64,000 nucleotides of DNA, taken from positions 29,570,001 through 29,634,000 of the forward strand of contig NC_080568.1 in NCBI RefSeq assembly GCF_030253575.1. Direction: 5' to 3'. Under the pieces are notes generated by a model that worked only from the letters and a program-made list of their open reading frames with translations, was not told where the DNA came from and did no database searches. Origin of the DNA: Rhododendron vialii. Its lineage: Eukaryota; Streptophyta; Magnoliopsida; Ericales; Ericaceae. Below, one piece after another: positions 10,146 to 21,460 of the stretch (its first letter is position 1; each line of letters opens with the position of its first letter). Both the position numbers and the translations under genes were made by a program.

Positions 10146-11938
10146 TTAGCAAGACCAAGGAGTTGCAACAAGAAGCAGAGGGAACTTTTTGTGAACAGCG
10201 ATACCAGCAACTTCACTTACATCCAACTCCACCCCAGCAGGCAGTGCAAAATCAAACTTGTGCACTAGATTTGCAACAGCCAACTCGTCAATCGCCACCG
10301 CGAACTGAATGCCCGGGCACCCCCTCCTCCCGGCTCCGAACGGAATCAACTCGAAATCTTGTCCTTTAAAATCGACCGGGCAGTTCAAAAACCTCTCGGG
10401 CCTAAACTCCTCGGGCTCGTCCCATGACGTTGGGTCATGCCCGATTGCCCAAGCGTTGATGAGCACGCGTGTCCCGGCCGCAATGTCGTAGCCCATTACT
10501 TGGACGTCTTTGGTTGACTCCCGGGGCACAATAAGGGGACCTGGAGGGTGGAGGCGTAAAGTCTCTTTGATCACGGCTTTTAGGTATGGCATCTGGTCTA
10601 GATCATCCTCAATTACAGGATGGTTGGGTTGGGCTATAAGTCGAACTTCAGCTTGGAGTTTTTTCATGGCTTGAGGATGTTTTAAGAGCTCTGTCATTAC
10701 CCATTCTAGGGCTGTGGATGTAGTATGAGTTCCAGCAGAAAATACATCCTGCTAGGAAAAAAAACAATTTAGTAAATATTTTTATTTGTTTATTTGATAA
10801 GGAGACAAATAAAGGATAGATAAGAAGATTCTCTTTGACACCAAGTTAATAGTTACCGTTGTTCAAAAATCATAGAAAGTAATTGAAGTATGATATAAAA
10901 TAACAAGGCTACAAAACAATTGGTCAATACAAAATAAGATATTCGTGCTCAACATTATTCCAGGAGCATTAAATATTTTTTCAACGAGATAGTCGTAAAG
11001 AACAGAGATTCAGGCCTTACCAAAATAATAGCTTTGATGCTATCTCTATGAATAGGCATCTCAGCCACGTTCTCTCTCTGGACTTCAAGCAACACATCCA
11101 CAAAATCATGCCCTCCCTCCTCTCCTACCTTTCTCTCTCTACCCTCATGCTCTTCCACCACACCCTCCAAAAACTCATCCAACTCCTTAGCAAGTCTCTC
11201 CGCTCGCCCATACACCCCATTTACTCTATTCACCCACTTCAGCCATGGGGCAAAATCTCCAATATCAAAAAACCCCAGTAACTCCACCAACTCCCCCAAA
11301 ACATCCTTAAATCCCCTCCTCCCCCCTCCTCCTCCTCCTTCGCCGCCGCTGCCATATTTCCGCCCCAACGCCACCCTACACACCACGTCCCCCGTTAACT
11401 CCTCAATCAGTTCGCTCAAATTCACCACATCAGAACCAGAATTCGAAATCTTCTCGATCATGAGCGACGTCTCTTCTTCCCTAACATCGCGAAAGGATTG
11501 GACTCGCTTGTTGCTTAGAAGTTGAACGACGCAGATGCTCTTCATCTGCCTCCAATACTCACCGTAAGGGCTGAAAGCCACATCCTTCGCTCCATACATG
11601 AGTTTTTCAAAAATTGTCGATTTGGGTCGGTTGGAGAAGATAAGGTCATGGGTTTTCATGATGTCACGGGCTGCGGAGGAGGAGGAGGCGATTAGGACGG
11701 GGGCGGCGGCGAAATGGAGGAGCATTAAGGGACCGTGGACTTGGGAGAGGGAGTGGAGGGAGCGGTGGGGGAAGGGGCCCATTTGGTGGAGGTTTCCGAT
11801 CAAAGGGAGCTTTCGGGGGGACGGGGGTGGGTTTTTGCGCGGTGGTCGGGCGGTGATGGAGAGCCATTTGAGAAGGAAAACTAGGAAGAGAAACGAGGGA
11901 AGGAGAGAGAAGATGAAGGGGTACAGTGAGAAATGCAT
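10146..11938 (-). CDS. CYP71A-like cytochrome P450, copy 3 (only intact copy)
   Basis: Probable haem-thiolate monooxygenase of the CYP71 clan, anchored in the ER membrane. Exon 1 is 11021-11938 (306 codons), exon 2 is 10146-10748 (200 codons plus stop), joined by a 272-bp phase-0 intron with a GTAAGG donor and CAG acceptor; 506 aa, the usual length. Domains in order: N-terminal membrane helix (residues about 4-28), Pro-rich hinge PPSPRKLP (about 38-45), C-helix WRQMKS, I-helix (307-323), ExxR at 368-371, PERF at 423-426, and haem loop [10 protein letters not shown] with Cys450. The start was chosen at MHFSLYPF because every paralog aligns there, just before the anchor; upstream in-frame Mets are not supported by paralogs. 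Odd: the I-helix reads AGTHTTS, His314 replacing the usual Asp/Glu. Substrate unknown. Family assignment is firm, CYP71A is inference. Confidence 0.93.
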
Positions 11939-12000
11939 GGCTCTGGTTCCAATATACCCTGTATGCATGTGTGGTGCGGGTTGCATCAATATTGGGACAG

Positions 12001-12009
12001 TTATTTATA
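12001..12009 (-). promoter_or_regulatory. TATA box of P450 copy 3
   Basis: TATAAATAA on the minus strand, 63-71 bp upstream of the chosen ATG. Equivalent boxes lie upstream of copies 5, 4 and 1, which supports this as the core promoter. Confidence 0.6.
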
Positions 12010-12177
12010 GGAAATTTATAACCTTACTCCCTTTGCCCTTATTCAAGAAAAGTCGCGCACAAGCAAATTTGTCAAAACTTAGGCCAAGAAAAGTCGGGTT
12101 GCGTAAATATTGGGACTGCTTTTTACTTATTTTTTGTCCTTTATGTACATTTTTTCAGCATTTTTTAGTTTTGTATC

Positions 12178-12398
12178 AAACTTTTGTGACTTATTGATTC
12201 GTCTCGGCAAGAAAAATCGAAAAATTAAAAAATTTTGATCGAAACTCATAATTTTTTTCAAAAAAATAAAAATAAGTAAAAATAAGCGGATTTATTGACT
12301 TATTTTTGTCTTTATTCAAAAAAATGTGAGTTTTGATCATATTTTTTTTCTTTTTTCGATTCCTCTTGACGAGACGAATCAATAAGTCACAAAAGTTT
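12178..12398. mobile_element. Fold-back MITE with 29-bp perfect inverted repeat
   Basis: A 29-bp sequence at 12178-12206 is repeated exactly in inverse at 12370-12398, and similarity continues outward (GTTTTG..TCAAAC against GTTTTG..TTAAAC). The interior is AT-rich and itself partly palindromic. No coding capacity. It is related to the palindromes in segment Z (9240-9480 and 55725-55935). Element class unknown. Confidence 0.65.
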
Positions 12399-13259
12399 AA
12401 CGCAAAACACACAAATGCAAAATAAATTAAATAAAAACAAAAAAATAAGTCACCTAACTTATTAGTCCAAATACATGCACACACCCACTCAAAAGGGAGG
12501 CCCACCTCATCATTTTTGTAGCTAATGACACTTCACTTTTTGTTTTGTTTTCAAAATATCAAAAAAAAAAAAAAATTGATGCTCAAACGATGCCATTTAG
12601 AAGACAGAACCCAAACGGCCCAAGTCTCTCTCCTTTGTTTTCATTTGCCGTTTTAGCCCAAGACCTATTGTCATGAAATTGTTGCAACATATAAGGATGG
12701 AGGAGGATCAACTAAAACATACTCCTAACAACTAAGATTAGTGAAATTGAAAGCGTTTTATTCTAACTAATCGATCTACCCTGCGCTCTATTGGCCTGGC
12801 TTCCCTCCACAACTAGTATATCAGGCTATCAGCCGCACGTGGCATTAATGGATGGCTCACTCCCATAGGGTTTGGGTTTGATTCGTACTAACAATGTCCT
12901 CTCAAACTTAGTCCTCCAGCGAAGTCCGACTGTGGTCCACTAGTCCTTGACGGGACAGTAGTTGCTATATATGGCTCTTTGCCCATTACCAGAGCCCGCC
13001 GTTGATGCGGAGTTCCTATATATGTGCGCTCCGCTCATACCCTAAAAAGGGTTGCTATGTTTGGTCGGCCACCTCCTCCCCCTTTTGGCCTAGAAAAAAA
13101 ATTCAATAACACAACCAATTAACGTCCATATATATCTACTTGAGGATCCGAAATCTTCCATTCCAGAATACCTTCTTAAAAAATAAGTACTTATTTTATA
13201 TTTTCAAACTCAAAATTAATGTAAATGAAAAATAATTTTTCGATTTTTTTTGCACCGTA
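12399..13259. other. Non-coding stretch between copy 3 promoter and viral insertion
   Basis: 12585-12670 matches 54980-55070. 12700-13090 resembles debris of an old retroelement, but no ends or domains are recognisable. No gene seen. Confidence 0.4.
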
Positions 13260-13293
13260 TAAAGCTGTTAAAGTCATTTCAAACCAAAGCTAC

Positions 13294-13590
13294 TCAAGAA
13301 TTTTGTGATGACTTTAACAGCTTTATTTCTGTTTTTAAAGTATTTATCTCTCCCTGAAGGTCAGGAATAGTAACAGGCTTGTGGCTATCTATTTGCTCTA
13401 ACCTGTCTAAAACATTCTTAAGACTACAAGTCTTATTGGGCATATGGGGTTGTTCCCTCTCTTCTTCCATATTAGAAGAGATACAAGTCTCAATAATTTT
13501 CATTTTTAATTGGGGATCCTCAATTTGATCTGTAATGTCCAATAAACCTTGTTGTTTATTGGTGAGGACATTGATACTCAGGCCATTCAT
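13294..13590 (-). pseudogene. Caulimovirid post-CP linker, coiled-coil-like
   Basis: 98 open codons in the same frame as the coat-protein tail, after a single stop. The start (LTNKQQGLLDITDQIEDPQLKM) and the heptad-like leucines in the C-terminal third match the linker between coat protein and protease in these viruses. Viral similarity ends here. Confidence 0.6.
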
Positions 13591-13605
13591 TTCAACAATA
13601 GTCTT

Positions 13606-15031
13606 TCAATAATTATCAGAAGTTGAGCATTCAATGCCATTGCATTTGCAATTATTGGATATTACTTCTTCGTCAGAAGTATCATTGTCCTGCTCTTGAT
13701 CAGATATCTTATTTATCTGATCCTCAAATTCTTCCTGTGATTCAGAATCACTAGAATTCAACATTAATTTGAAGAGTTGTAGTTTTAACCCTTCATCAAT
13801 CTGAAGCTCATTAAGCTTCTTCTTGGTTTTGCACTTATTAGCATAGTGCCCTATTTTCCCACACTTAAAACATTTCGCTGTGGTTTTCTTTTTGGATTTA
13901 TTATCCTTTTTTGATTGCGGCTTAGACGGTTTTGAATCAGATTGTTCAAACAACTTCTTGTCCTTTCGGGATTTCCTTTTGGAATATTTTTTAGTAGTTT
14001 TATTACTACTCTTCTTTTTAGAAGATTTTGGGTATTGAGTCATATCATACCCAAATTGGTCGCAAAATTGACCTAACTCTTGCTTACCGGTCAAGTTTTG
14101 CTTCTTCAATTGGTTGTGTAATTTAATATCATTACACAAGGTTAATCCTTCCTAGATTATAATGGCAATTATTTAACCATAAGTGTAACTATCGTAATTG
14201 ATAGTCAGACCATTATTTTGATCTCTCATTTTTTTCCTTATTTTCTCCGCAAAGAAATAAGGTAATCCATCAACAAATTTTGATTTCCAATGCTCACTAT
14301 TAGCATCAGCCCTTTGCATGATTTTTGCAAGGAACAAATCCTTATACCAACGAAAATGAGTTAACGTTGGACATTTTAGATTCTGAAGTAATTCTCTACT
14401 TTTTTCTCGTTGGTTATCCCAGTGACCAACAAAGCGTAAAATTATTGATTGAACAAGTGTATAAACAGCATCTTGCACTTGTTCCCCTTTTTCATTAATT
14501 TTTACAGCATTTAAAATTTCTGATCGTTGGTTTGCTGTTAGAACATTATCCCACCAACCTTTGATCATACCAGTAAACCCGACTGTTATCCAGCCAACCA
14601 CCTTCTGATCATTATTGTCATTATTTGACACAAATAGTGCTGTACATCAATATTTGATGAATAACCGCAAAAATCTGGTATTCGGTCATTCCATCTATAT
14701 TCCATTCATAAATGGTTCTACCACTATAAGACATTTGTTTCTGAAAACTAGATTCCTCATAAAGCATATCTTGAGGAGTCGGTCTTGGATAGTAATACCT
14801 ATCAGCTCCTGAATAAGGAAACTTTGTTGGGTATTGAATTTTATTAACAGCATCAGGCTGGGACTGGGTAAAAGTATTTTCTAATTCAAGAATCTCCTGA
14901 TCATCTATACCATCAGGATTCATATCCTCAGATATGGTATTCAAAGAAAGACCTTGCAGTCGTTTCTGCAATTCTTTGACTAAGTCAGTGGTTTCACTTG
15001 GATTCTTTAAATTAAACCCAGCAATAGACAT
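13606..15031 (-). pseudogene. Caulimovirid coat protein region with zinc knuckle (broken)
   Basis: 14621-15031, 14173-14631 and 13606-14139 read as pieces of one coat-protein-like region. Visible are the GWWDNVL..NQR core, the LTHFRWYKDLFL and WKSKFVDGLPYFFAEK blocks, a Lys/Ser-rich basic stretch, and the CCHC knuckle CFKCGKIGHYANKC, followed by an acidic tail. In the virus this region assembles the capsid and binds nucleic acid. It is separated into three pieces by a frame change and a stop. Confidence 0.8.
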
Positions 15032-15562
15032 AGGCGGTCTAATATTGGAAGGGGAAACCTCATATCCTTCTCCTTACCCTTGGATCTAAGCTCCATAACT
15101 TGACCACTAATATGGTTAACCTGTTCTTCAATTCGAACTAACTGGTCACCAATAGTATTAAGAATTAAATTGGTATAGTTATTCTGTTTATGAATCCTAC
15201 CATTAACATCTGAGTTTGCAGGTTTCACAAACGCTACAGTTTCCAAAAAAGGCTCGAAGTCTGAACTTCGTTCAACTGATAAAGGGATAGTTGGAGGATG
15301 CATAGAAGAGATCAGAGTTCCCGTCATTGATCTCCAGTTCCTCTTATAGTCTTGGATAACATTAATTGTTCTATCCAATTTTGTGTAATATTTCCCATAA
15401 AACCATTGAGTAAAAGGGATAAAATTTCTTGTATAACTGATCCAGTCATAAAATTCTTCTTTGAATTTCTGTAACTGGTCCTTGTTATACTTAGAGAAAT
15501 ACCATTCTCTAAATTCCTTGTATTTAGGCTGTTGAAATTCTTTATTAATTTCTTTTCTAATT

Positions 15563-16649
15563 TCAGGATCTATTATTATGGTCATTAATGGTAAAGTTCA
15601 TTTCACTGGCAGTAGGTGATTCTACTGGGTTATTATAAACTCCATGAGGAATTTGATTCTGGGATATTCTTATTCCTGCTAAATTGATATCTTCAACAGG
15701 ATGTTGTGACTCGGGAATTTCCGAGACAGAGTGCCTACTAGTAGTAGGAACACTAACCCCATATGGTTGTCTAGTTGCAGTAAAACTAGAACTTCGACTT
15801 CTTAGAAGTCTGTTAGGTTGGAAATTCCTAAAGTTCAAATATACAATGCCATCACTGTCCTGAACTATTTGTTCAATCTGATTAACAATGGGTCTAAGTG
15901 GGACCGCATTATTAATGACCCAATTTTTTGGGAACGTAATTTCTTCCCAATTTATCAACGTGTTGGTCGCAATATTGGAGGTTAACATATTGGTTTCAAC
16001 CAATACAGTCTGATCTAGGGGTCTTAATTGACGAACCCTGGGATTAACAGTATTCAAAACTTTATAGCAAATTCTAAACAACAGCTATTACTTCAGATCC
16101 AGGTAGGAAATCATAACCTCTAGTTTGGATCCTACAATTCAAAACTTCACTCAAATTTCTATCTATCAGTGACAGAGTTAAATTCGGATAAGCATTAAAA
16201 TAAACAGGACCATGACACAGACTGGTCTCCACAGCCCCCATTATTGAGACTCTCCAATTATTACACCTGCCATCTCTAAGTGTTACTTGAAGGCAAGTAT
16301 CCATTCCAAGTAAAGTTAATGGTTTTAGTGTAATTTGCACCAAACCAATATGAACATATTTATATTTGTGCATGTGTGCAACTAGATCACTGCGATCCAT
16401 AAGATTTATTATCTTATCATTAAGCTCTAGGCTTTAAGTTTTTTCCATGGTTTTTATTGCCATGCTACTTTTAAATTCAAACAAACCATGCCCATATATA
16501 GTAAAAGGGCATACTGGAGGAATAGTCCAGTGATTCAATTGTTCTTGCACATCGGCATATTCAATTAATTCTGAATTTTTTATTCGATCATTATCAGATC
16601 TAAATATTCTTCTCATTTTGAGAATTGTGTTAGTGCCCATATATATCAT
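15563..16649 (-). pseudogene. Caulimovirid movement protein region (broken)
   Basis: Two pieces in the same frame (16434-16649 and 16074-16400), separated by one stop codon, then a frame change near 16078 into 15563-16081. The sequence shows the conserved movement-protein core, with a WTIPPVCPF-type entry, the YPNLTLSLID segment, and a Gly-Tyr-rich turn before a run matching the end of the domain. In the virus this protein works at plasmodesmata; here it cannot be made whole. Upstream to about 16810 the same frame has a further decayed N-terminal part. Confidence 0.75.
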
Positions 16650-16810
16650 TCTTTCATGAATTTGCCTTCTTCTTCTTTTTTAAATGGAAGGCAACATTCT
16701 AGATAGCACGTCTGTCAACGATTTACCGGAGCAAGGCCAAATTACCCTTCCCGGGTCCTCATGGCCGGACAAATCCGAACGCGACCTTGGTGACGTCTCA
16801 CTACCTAAAA

Positions 16811-17559
16811 TGCTTTCTTTCATTTAAGTTTTTGATTAAAATTTATATTTTTATTTAAGGGCATTGATAAAACAAAAAATGCGAATTGTTCACATACCTA
16901 TGAATATAAAATGAAGTTGATTTTATGTGGTTATTTTGGTGCAGTCCAAGTGATCGCAGTCATCGGATGATGTTTTTAAGGGTCTAAATTTGTTTTAAAT
17001 TTATGATCGGTGATAAACAATTATGACTGGTAATAAATTTAACAAATCTGAACCATTAATTTTCAAGATAAACAATTCAGATAGAACTGCACGCCCTTCT
17101 CTGCAGTTGACTGACTGCCAATGGTTCATAGAGTAATGGTGAGGAGGTTAACCCCACAAACAAAAGGTGGGACCTTTCAATTATGATCATCACCCACACA
17201 CGCACACACCCACATACACACACACACAAAAAAAACAGTTGAATGTTTACACAAAAATACAATACAATACAAATAAATCTTCACTAGATGAGAAAAAAGC
17301 CTTTTAAGTTTTTACTAGCATGTTAGTTTTTTTTTTGAAATGATACTAGCATATTAGTTTAGTTATACTTGCGCCATCGGTGAGGATAAAAGTGAATGCT
17401 TCCACATGCAATTTCCTTGGCATAGGGTGTAATTATCGTACTAGCTCTCAAAAGTACTCTTCCTATTCCAATCCTTTCAAATTTGCCAGCTGCGAATTAT
17501 TCAAAGTAGGGTTTTTCCATGGCACGGTACAATTAATACCAGAAATTTAGACGAAATCC
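16811..17559. other. Non-coding flank, partly shared with the copy 4-5 interval
   Basis: 17257-17310 and 17440-17560 match 53340-53400 and 53590-53700. A CA-rich simple repeat is at 17190-17226. No gene seen. Confidence 0.45.
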
Positions 17560-17849
17560 AGTCAACAAAAGACCATTCCAAGTAGATCCCTGACTTTGGC
17601 ACATCCCCTGAACAGGTGGTCGATGTCTTCCGAAGAGGCATTAATTACACAAGGATCAGCAGAAGTGATGGCCCTGGACCTGGAGGCCCTGAATTCATTC
17701 ATGTTCCTATAGATATCCAAGTAGATTGATTTTTTTCGCATGGAGAAATTTTTGGGTGCCAAGCGGGCACCACATGGTGTCTGAGGAGTGCATCCAGGCC
17801 GTTTATTTCGATTTTAGACTGCTCGAATTTGGAAAGAGAAAAAGGAGAG
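17560..17849. repeat. P450-unit flank interrupted by the retrotransposon nest
   Basis: Matches 62890-63110 upstream of copy 5 almost base for base. The match breaks at 17849 and resumes at 39541, so everything between is an insertion. It contains the short repeat AGCAGAAGTGATGGCCCTGG also found at 62927-62946 and, degenerate, at 54722-54780. Confidence 0.75.
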
Positions 17850-18700
17850 TATTTGACGATTTCCTGGTCCTAAATTAATGGGTTGCTCCAAGCGTAGGTG
17901 AAGACCGACGTAGTACAATATACGGTAAGACCGGAGTCGAATCTACAAAGATGGTGATGAGCGCTGACTAAAAACTTGGGTTGTTATAATTTGAACTGGC
18001 TCTTAGGTAGCCACCACTTGTCGTTTGATGCTGATATTAACTAAAACCTAGGAAATTTTTTGATTTTTATTTCTTTTTAAATAATTAAAAGGAGGTACGG
18101 TCATAGGGTTCTTAGCACTCACACCCAGTCTTGATTAACTTGCTCCATTCAGTGTTCTTAAAAACATTCGATTTTAGAGAGAAAAAGATACCCTGAGAGA
18201 TGCGAACCTTTATGGTCGCCGTTTACCTATACGAAGCGGAGAATAAGTTTTGGTCCCCCATTCCCCCGTTCACATGGGCTCCGACAATGTCCGGGTTCGT
18301 TTAACAGATGTTCTTTACTAACCTAAAATTGTCTTTTCTTTATTGTTTGAAAATATGAGCAATGCCCGAACTGGTCACGGCGTGCTAATCACCCTGCAAC
18401 CCTACCTATACGATTACTCACACATTATTAAGCAAGAAACGGAAGAAACTCTAGTTTGAAACATGCTTTTATTTCGCGAAATGAAAAATAAACAAGAAAT
18501 ATCAACTAATCAAATACCAACGAATAACTTTTATAAAGAACAAAAATTAAAAACGAGTTACCGAAATGCGAGTATTTGAACAATGCTTCCAATAAAATTT
18601 GAAACACAAAGAAATTCAGAAGAAAAGTCTCCACAGCCTCCTCCTCCTATTTTTTCCGTGGGAATCAGTCCTCCTCCCTGTTGTGTCTTCTTTTCTAAAA
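17850..18700 (-). repeat. 3' LTR of the gypsy element, distal part
   Basis: 851 bp matching 31543-32314 of the 5' LTR. It extends about 100 bp further (18600-18700), where it matches 37928-38020. 18588-18602 shows the uninterrupted sequence into which the second Helitron inserted in the 5' LTR. Confidence 0.85.
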
Positions 18701-18720
18701 CTAGGTTTTGGCCATCGTGC

Positions 18721-18741
18721 GAGCACGAAGATTTCGTGCCC
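18721..18741 (-). terminator. Helitron 3'-terminal hairpin
   Basis: GCACGAA and TTCGTGC form a 7-bp perfect stem around a 3-nt loop, extended by two imperfect pairs, ending 16 nt before the terminal CTAG. In Helitrons this hairpin signals the end of rolling-circle strand transfer. Confidence 0.8.
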
Positions 18742-19133
18742 GTGGAATCTGTTAAAAAGGAGAATTTGTAACGCTAAATAGTTTGGAAGTGCTTTATATA
18801 CAGATTAAGAGGTACTGAATACAAGCCAAAGTGTAGCAGCTGCTTGTGTTGATCAAAATAGCTGCGTACTAAGCAGACAATATTGCAAATCACTTACAGC
18901 AAAAGATTTGCTCTATTGTCTGTTGGTAATAGGTGGAGCAAAATATGTGTTTACATGCTAGAGGATGGTAGTTTAGCTAAAATAGACACAGTTGCAAACT
19001 ATTTACACAAAAGATTTGCTCTATGCCTATTTTCCCGAGACTGTTTGCTAGGATTTGGCATTGGTGTTACTCTTTTTTCTACTTGTGTTTCAGTGGCTGT
19101 TCAAATTCGTCGTCTTCCATGTCAGTGCAGTAA

Positions 19134-21207
19134 TTAAGCTGTTGAGGTGTTTTTGGAGCCTTTTGCCTGGGCGCGTTTGCTTGGTGTTTTTGGAGGTTGG
19201 GGTTGGGATTGTTGTTCTTGGGATGGTTCTATTTGCAGCAGTTCGTCAGCATTGATTGGCTCGGAGACTGAGTCGATGTTGAAAACACAGCGGTTGATTC
19301 CACCGTAGTCATACATGGTTGCTTTTAAGCTGATGTAGTGTTTCTTGGGTGCCGAGAGCTTTTCAATCAAAGATATTGGCAGATTTCCCTATGCATTTGT
19401 TTTGATTAGTTTCATTGAGTGTACATGGTGGGAATATTGTCGAAAAAAACTGGAGGAAGTTTTGGGTAGCTTACAGCAGATGCATGTTGAGCAAGTTCTG
19501 TTGCGGTCACATCATAGAGGCCCTCTGCTTTTTCTGTGAATATGGTTGCACCTACTGATCCTGTATCATCAGTGATCTGCACATTTAATTTTGCCCTGTA
19601 GTTTTTGTGCGAGTGTTAGTTTCTGTGTAAGCAAGAATTCATGAGATTCTAAGCACAGATAGTTACTTTGGCAGTGGTGCGACCTTTTTATTGCAGAAGT
19701 TGCACCAGAAATCATTATCTCCATACGCATTGGTGCTTTTATTGCAGATTGAGCAGGCCAAGTATATGAAGTTTTGATTGAAGTCAATGACTTGAATGTC
19801 ACCTTGGACATTCAGATATTCAACCTGAAAAATAGGTAGCAAGTTAGATATAAATGCTAGAGTGGTGATGATTAGGAAAAAAGCAGATCAGATTAGGTTT
19901 TTTTTTTACTTGTTTCTCAGGAAATTGGCTAATTGGTATGAGCAATAATCTAACCTTGTCAACTGATGTTGGCAAGTTAAGTATTTTGACGATTTTCTTT
20001 GGATGTGTTGGGTCGTGGATGAGCGCCCGTGCTCCTGTGACTGTAGGGTATGGTAGTTCTCTGATTGTTGAGCTATTCGCTGAGCACCTATATAAATTGG
20101 GTGTATAATTGAAGATAAAGTAAGGTGGAAGATAAGTTAGATTATGTCGACATGCTATTAATTGTTACCATGATTGGAGCTCAATTGCCTCTGGAATGGG
20201 AGGGCTCAGAATGAAACTTGATGAACCGCGTGTTGCATATCCAAAACCTGTTTTTTTGATGCAGGAGTTCAGTGTGGTAGGAAAGATTTTGTAGTATGGA
20301 ATGTGATTGCTATTGTTACCATAGTATCTTGATAACTTCAAGCGCAGGCCAATGGCAACGGGGAAATTCCCTCGTAATTTTGCCATTTCAACAGCTTCAT
20401 ACTCACTAAATTGGTCCCACAAGGATATTGTACTTACCACCATTCTGCACAAAATCGTTGGGGTTGTCAATAAATTGGGGTTTGTAATACATTGAATACA
20501 ATATATTATTTATTTTGGTGTGTTACCCTTTATCTATGACAAAGAGGTCGACAACATATGATCCTCTTGCTTTTCTGCGCTCGCCAACTTCAAGGATATC
20601 AAACAAAACATCTGCATAGAATCTATGTTATTTGAAATTTATTGAATGAGCGAAAAAAATAATTGTATTTGGCAAAAAAAAATTGGATGTTACCTAGCTG
20701 GGGATCAACTTGCTGAACAGCGTGCAGAGCAGTGATCGGTGTGAAATTGTAGGTCAATGTTCTGATTGATAGGCCATCCACCTCGATGTGTTCGACAGGG
20801 GTCTTGGCGTTGACAACAATTTGCTAGATGTTTGGCAAAAACCGAAAACGTTCTTTGATCCTTGTGATGACAGCATTTGTTATTGCGTAAATGTGGTAGA
20901 CTTTGAGTCTTTTTGCAAAGATTTTAATATTATCACCATATATAATACCTTGCATTTTGTTATCCTGAAAGATTTTAGAGGAATGTAAGGCATTCATATT
21001 TTGATGCATGGTTTTCTTATTAATTTATGGGTACGGCGGCAATTTTGGAATTTGTTTTACCTGCGCATCCTGGAAAACAAGTCTTTGATATTGTGATGCT
21101 GAGTCAGCTGATTGTCTTGGGATTGCTTTTTCTGTTAGCATGCACCGAACAGTGAAATTCCTTGACTGAGGATGTAATTTATCAAGCGGCAAAATGTTTG
21201 GTGCCAT
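19134..21207 (-). pseudogene. RPA1-like single-strand DNA-binding protein gene of the Helitron (broken)
   Basis: A multi-exon gene resembling the large subunit of replication protein A, which plant Helitrons carry and which probably protects single-stranded transposition intermediates. Exon 1 is 21061-21207 (start MAPNILPLDKLHPQ), exon 2 about 20695-20964, then about 20528-20610, 20168-20460, 19955-20087, about 19675-19825, and further 3' pieces at about 19450-19600 and 19134-19370. The C-terminal OB-fold has the RPA-type zinc ribbon CSIC..CNFC near 19740. An in-frame stop (PNI*QIVV) at about 20824 in exon 2 breaks it. The tail is Gln/Pro/Lys-rich. Exon borders are inferred from GT/AG sites and reading frame. 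Confidence 0.75.
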
Positions 21208-21460
21208 GCTAATCTGCAAAATTGGAGAAAAAAATTGTTGCCTAATTGAAGAATATGGGGTACTGTGCATGCCATTGAATAAGTCACAGCGGTTCACAAT
21301 ACAAAATATTGGAAGATGAAGTGCATGCATGTTATAGTAATGATATCTAGTAAAACTGTTATGCTATATATAAGTATCTTGAATGTGCTTGCTAAAACAA
21401 AATTTGTAGTAAGGATAATGCATCTATGCTATAGTAGTGATATTTTGTAGAATTGCTAAG

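Larger units (their letters stand above)
13294..16810 (-). pseudogene. Endogenous pararetrovirus fragment (Caulimoviridae), MP-CP region
   Basis: Read on the minus strand, consecutive open pieces give a movement-protein-like region, a linker, a coat-protein region ending in a zinc knuckle, and a coiled-coil linker. This is the order of the 5' half of a caulimovirid polyprotein. No aspartic protease, reverse transcriptase or RNase H follows, and the viral reading stops at about 13294, so only part of the genome is here. The reading frame is interrupted by stops at about 16434, 14173 and 13606 and by frame changes near 16078, 15575, 15020 and 14625. It is an inactive fossil. The organisation is closest to what I know of florendovirus-type endogenous sequences, but the genus is inference. 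Confidence 0.85.

Noticed and set aside
11939-11989. Longer start for copy 3 with 17 extra residues (MMQPAPHMHTGY...)
   Set aside because: The extra residues would precede the membrane anchor, are not conserved in copies 4 and 5, and reach close to the TATA box at 12001, leaving almost no leader.
11598-12197. 199-codon plus-strand frame over exon 1 of copy 3 (also 46394-46771 and 61784-62182)
   Set aside because: Antisense of the membrane anchor and hinge-coding region; Arg/Gly-rich reading is the complement of Pro/Ser codons.
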